Assembly (NCBI GenBank): GCA_026392155.1
Contig: JAPLCP010000053.1
Coordinates: 1-39,875 of the forward strand
Length of the DNA stretch: 39,875 bases
Reading direction: 5' to 3'
Source: Armatimonadota bacterium
GTDB taxonomy: Bacteria; Armatimonadota; Armatimonadia; Armatimonadales; Armatimonadaceae
Positions 39,770-39,875 of this stretch are shown in pieces. Both the position numbers and the translations under genes were made by a program. Below the pieces are notes generated by a model. The model was not told the origin of the DNA and made no database searches. It saw only the letters and a program-made list of their open reading frames with translations. Every line of letters starts with the position of its first letter. Positions within the stretch are counted from its first letter, which is position 1.

Positions 39770-39875
39770 TCAGTCTTTACCGCTTTTCCCTCTCGGTTTC
39801 TCCTTTTCGGTGTTGGGTTCCGCCGAGGGTAAGCCGTCCGTAGAGTCGCCTAGCTTCTCGTCCGCTTTAGAAGAA
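39770..39875 (-). CDS. 3' end of a gene, Lys/Glu-rich C-terminal tail (5' part outside window)
   Basis: From the right edge the minus strand reads SSKADEKLGDSTDGLPSAEP and NTEKEKPRGKSGKD, then TGA at 39772-39770. The composition suggests a flexible hydrophilic tail. The protein cannot be identified from 34 residues. Confidence 0.45.
   Translation of the reverse strand, partial: SSKADEKLGDSTDGLPSAEPNTEKEKPRGKSGKD

Noticed and set aside
39605-39832. Plus-strand frame at the right edge
   Set aside because: It covers the tRNA-Glu promoter on the opposite strand and lacks a ribosome binding site; the minus-strand Lys/Glu tail fits better at the end.
1-39875. CRISPR arrays, insertion sequences, prophage, riboswitches
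   Set aside because: No regularly spaced direct repeats, transposase or integrase frames, phage genes, or recognisable riboswitch cores were seen on either strand.

Overview
The window looks like chromosomal DNA of a free-living, motile, diderm-type bacterium of fairly high GC. My best guess is Armatimonadota. This is an inference from the mix of DUF1080 proteins, a complete flagellar-type chemotaxis operon, coproporphyrin-type heme genes with an Fe-S ferrochelatase, and a cytochrome c maturation cluster of the variant kind. No phage, plasmid, insertion sequence or CRISPR array is visible.

Layout. 1-464: 5' part of a flagellin gene (minus strand). 667-2345: anti-sigma/RsbW-like ATPase coupled to a dicarboxylate/amino-acid:cation symporter (minus). 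2434-6722: ccmB-ccmC-ccmD-ccmE-ccmF (plus). CcmE carries a CxxxY motif instead of HxxxY, and no ccmA, ccmG or ccmH is present. 6769-7368: unknown helical protein. 7534-7588: very strong orphan terminator, perhaps ending a small RNA. 7607-19616: a 12-kb chemotaxis operon on the minus strand (cheY2, cheX, cheA, cheW, a truncated barrel protein, two MCPs, an MCP remnant, cheY1, cheB, cheR). CheA has a MshEN-like double motif between HPt and kinase core, plus two CheW-like domains.

19721-28992: accessory metabolic genes: hotdog thioesterase, HD hydrolase, DUF1080 protein, ABM monooxygenase, SAM methyltransferase, dienelactone hydrolase, PQQ-repeat protein broken by an in-frame amber codon, S9 peptidase with an apparent 1-nt frameshift in its signal peptide, ASCH protein, tRNA-Gly(CCC), and an acetyl-xylan-esterase-like hydrolase. 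The 145 bp between the convergent methyltransferase and hydrolase genes are wholly taken up by a compact multi-hairpin element.

29017-36939: smpB, an E2 acyltransferase whose linkers contain palindromic repeat elements in frame, then hemE-hemY-hemL-chdC/Rieske-hemH. Together with ChdC and an Fe-S ferrochelatase this reads as the coproporphyrin-dependent branch to heme b, and the ccm genes upstream would consume that heme. 36970-39875: second DUF1080 protein, Rrf2 regulator, hflX, tRNA-Glu(TTC) with a clear sigma-70 promoter, and the 3' end of a further gene.

Two genome-wide habits show through. First, nine start codons sit 5-9 nt behind a TAnnnT -10 box, which suggests leaderless transcripts. 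Second, GC-rich palindromes abut or supply stop codons (ccmF, methyltransferase, hemY) and also occur inside a coding region (E2).
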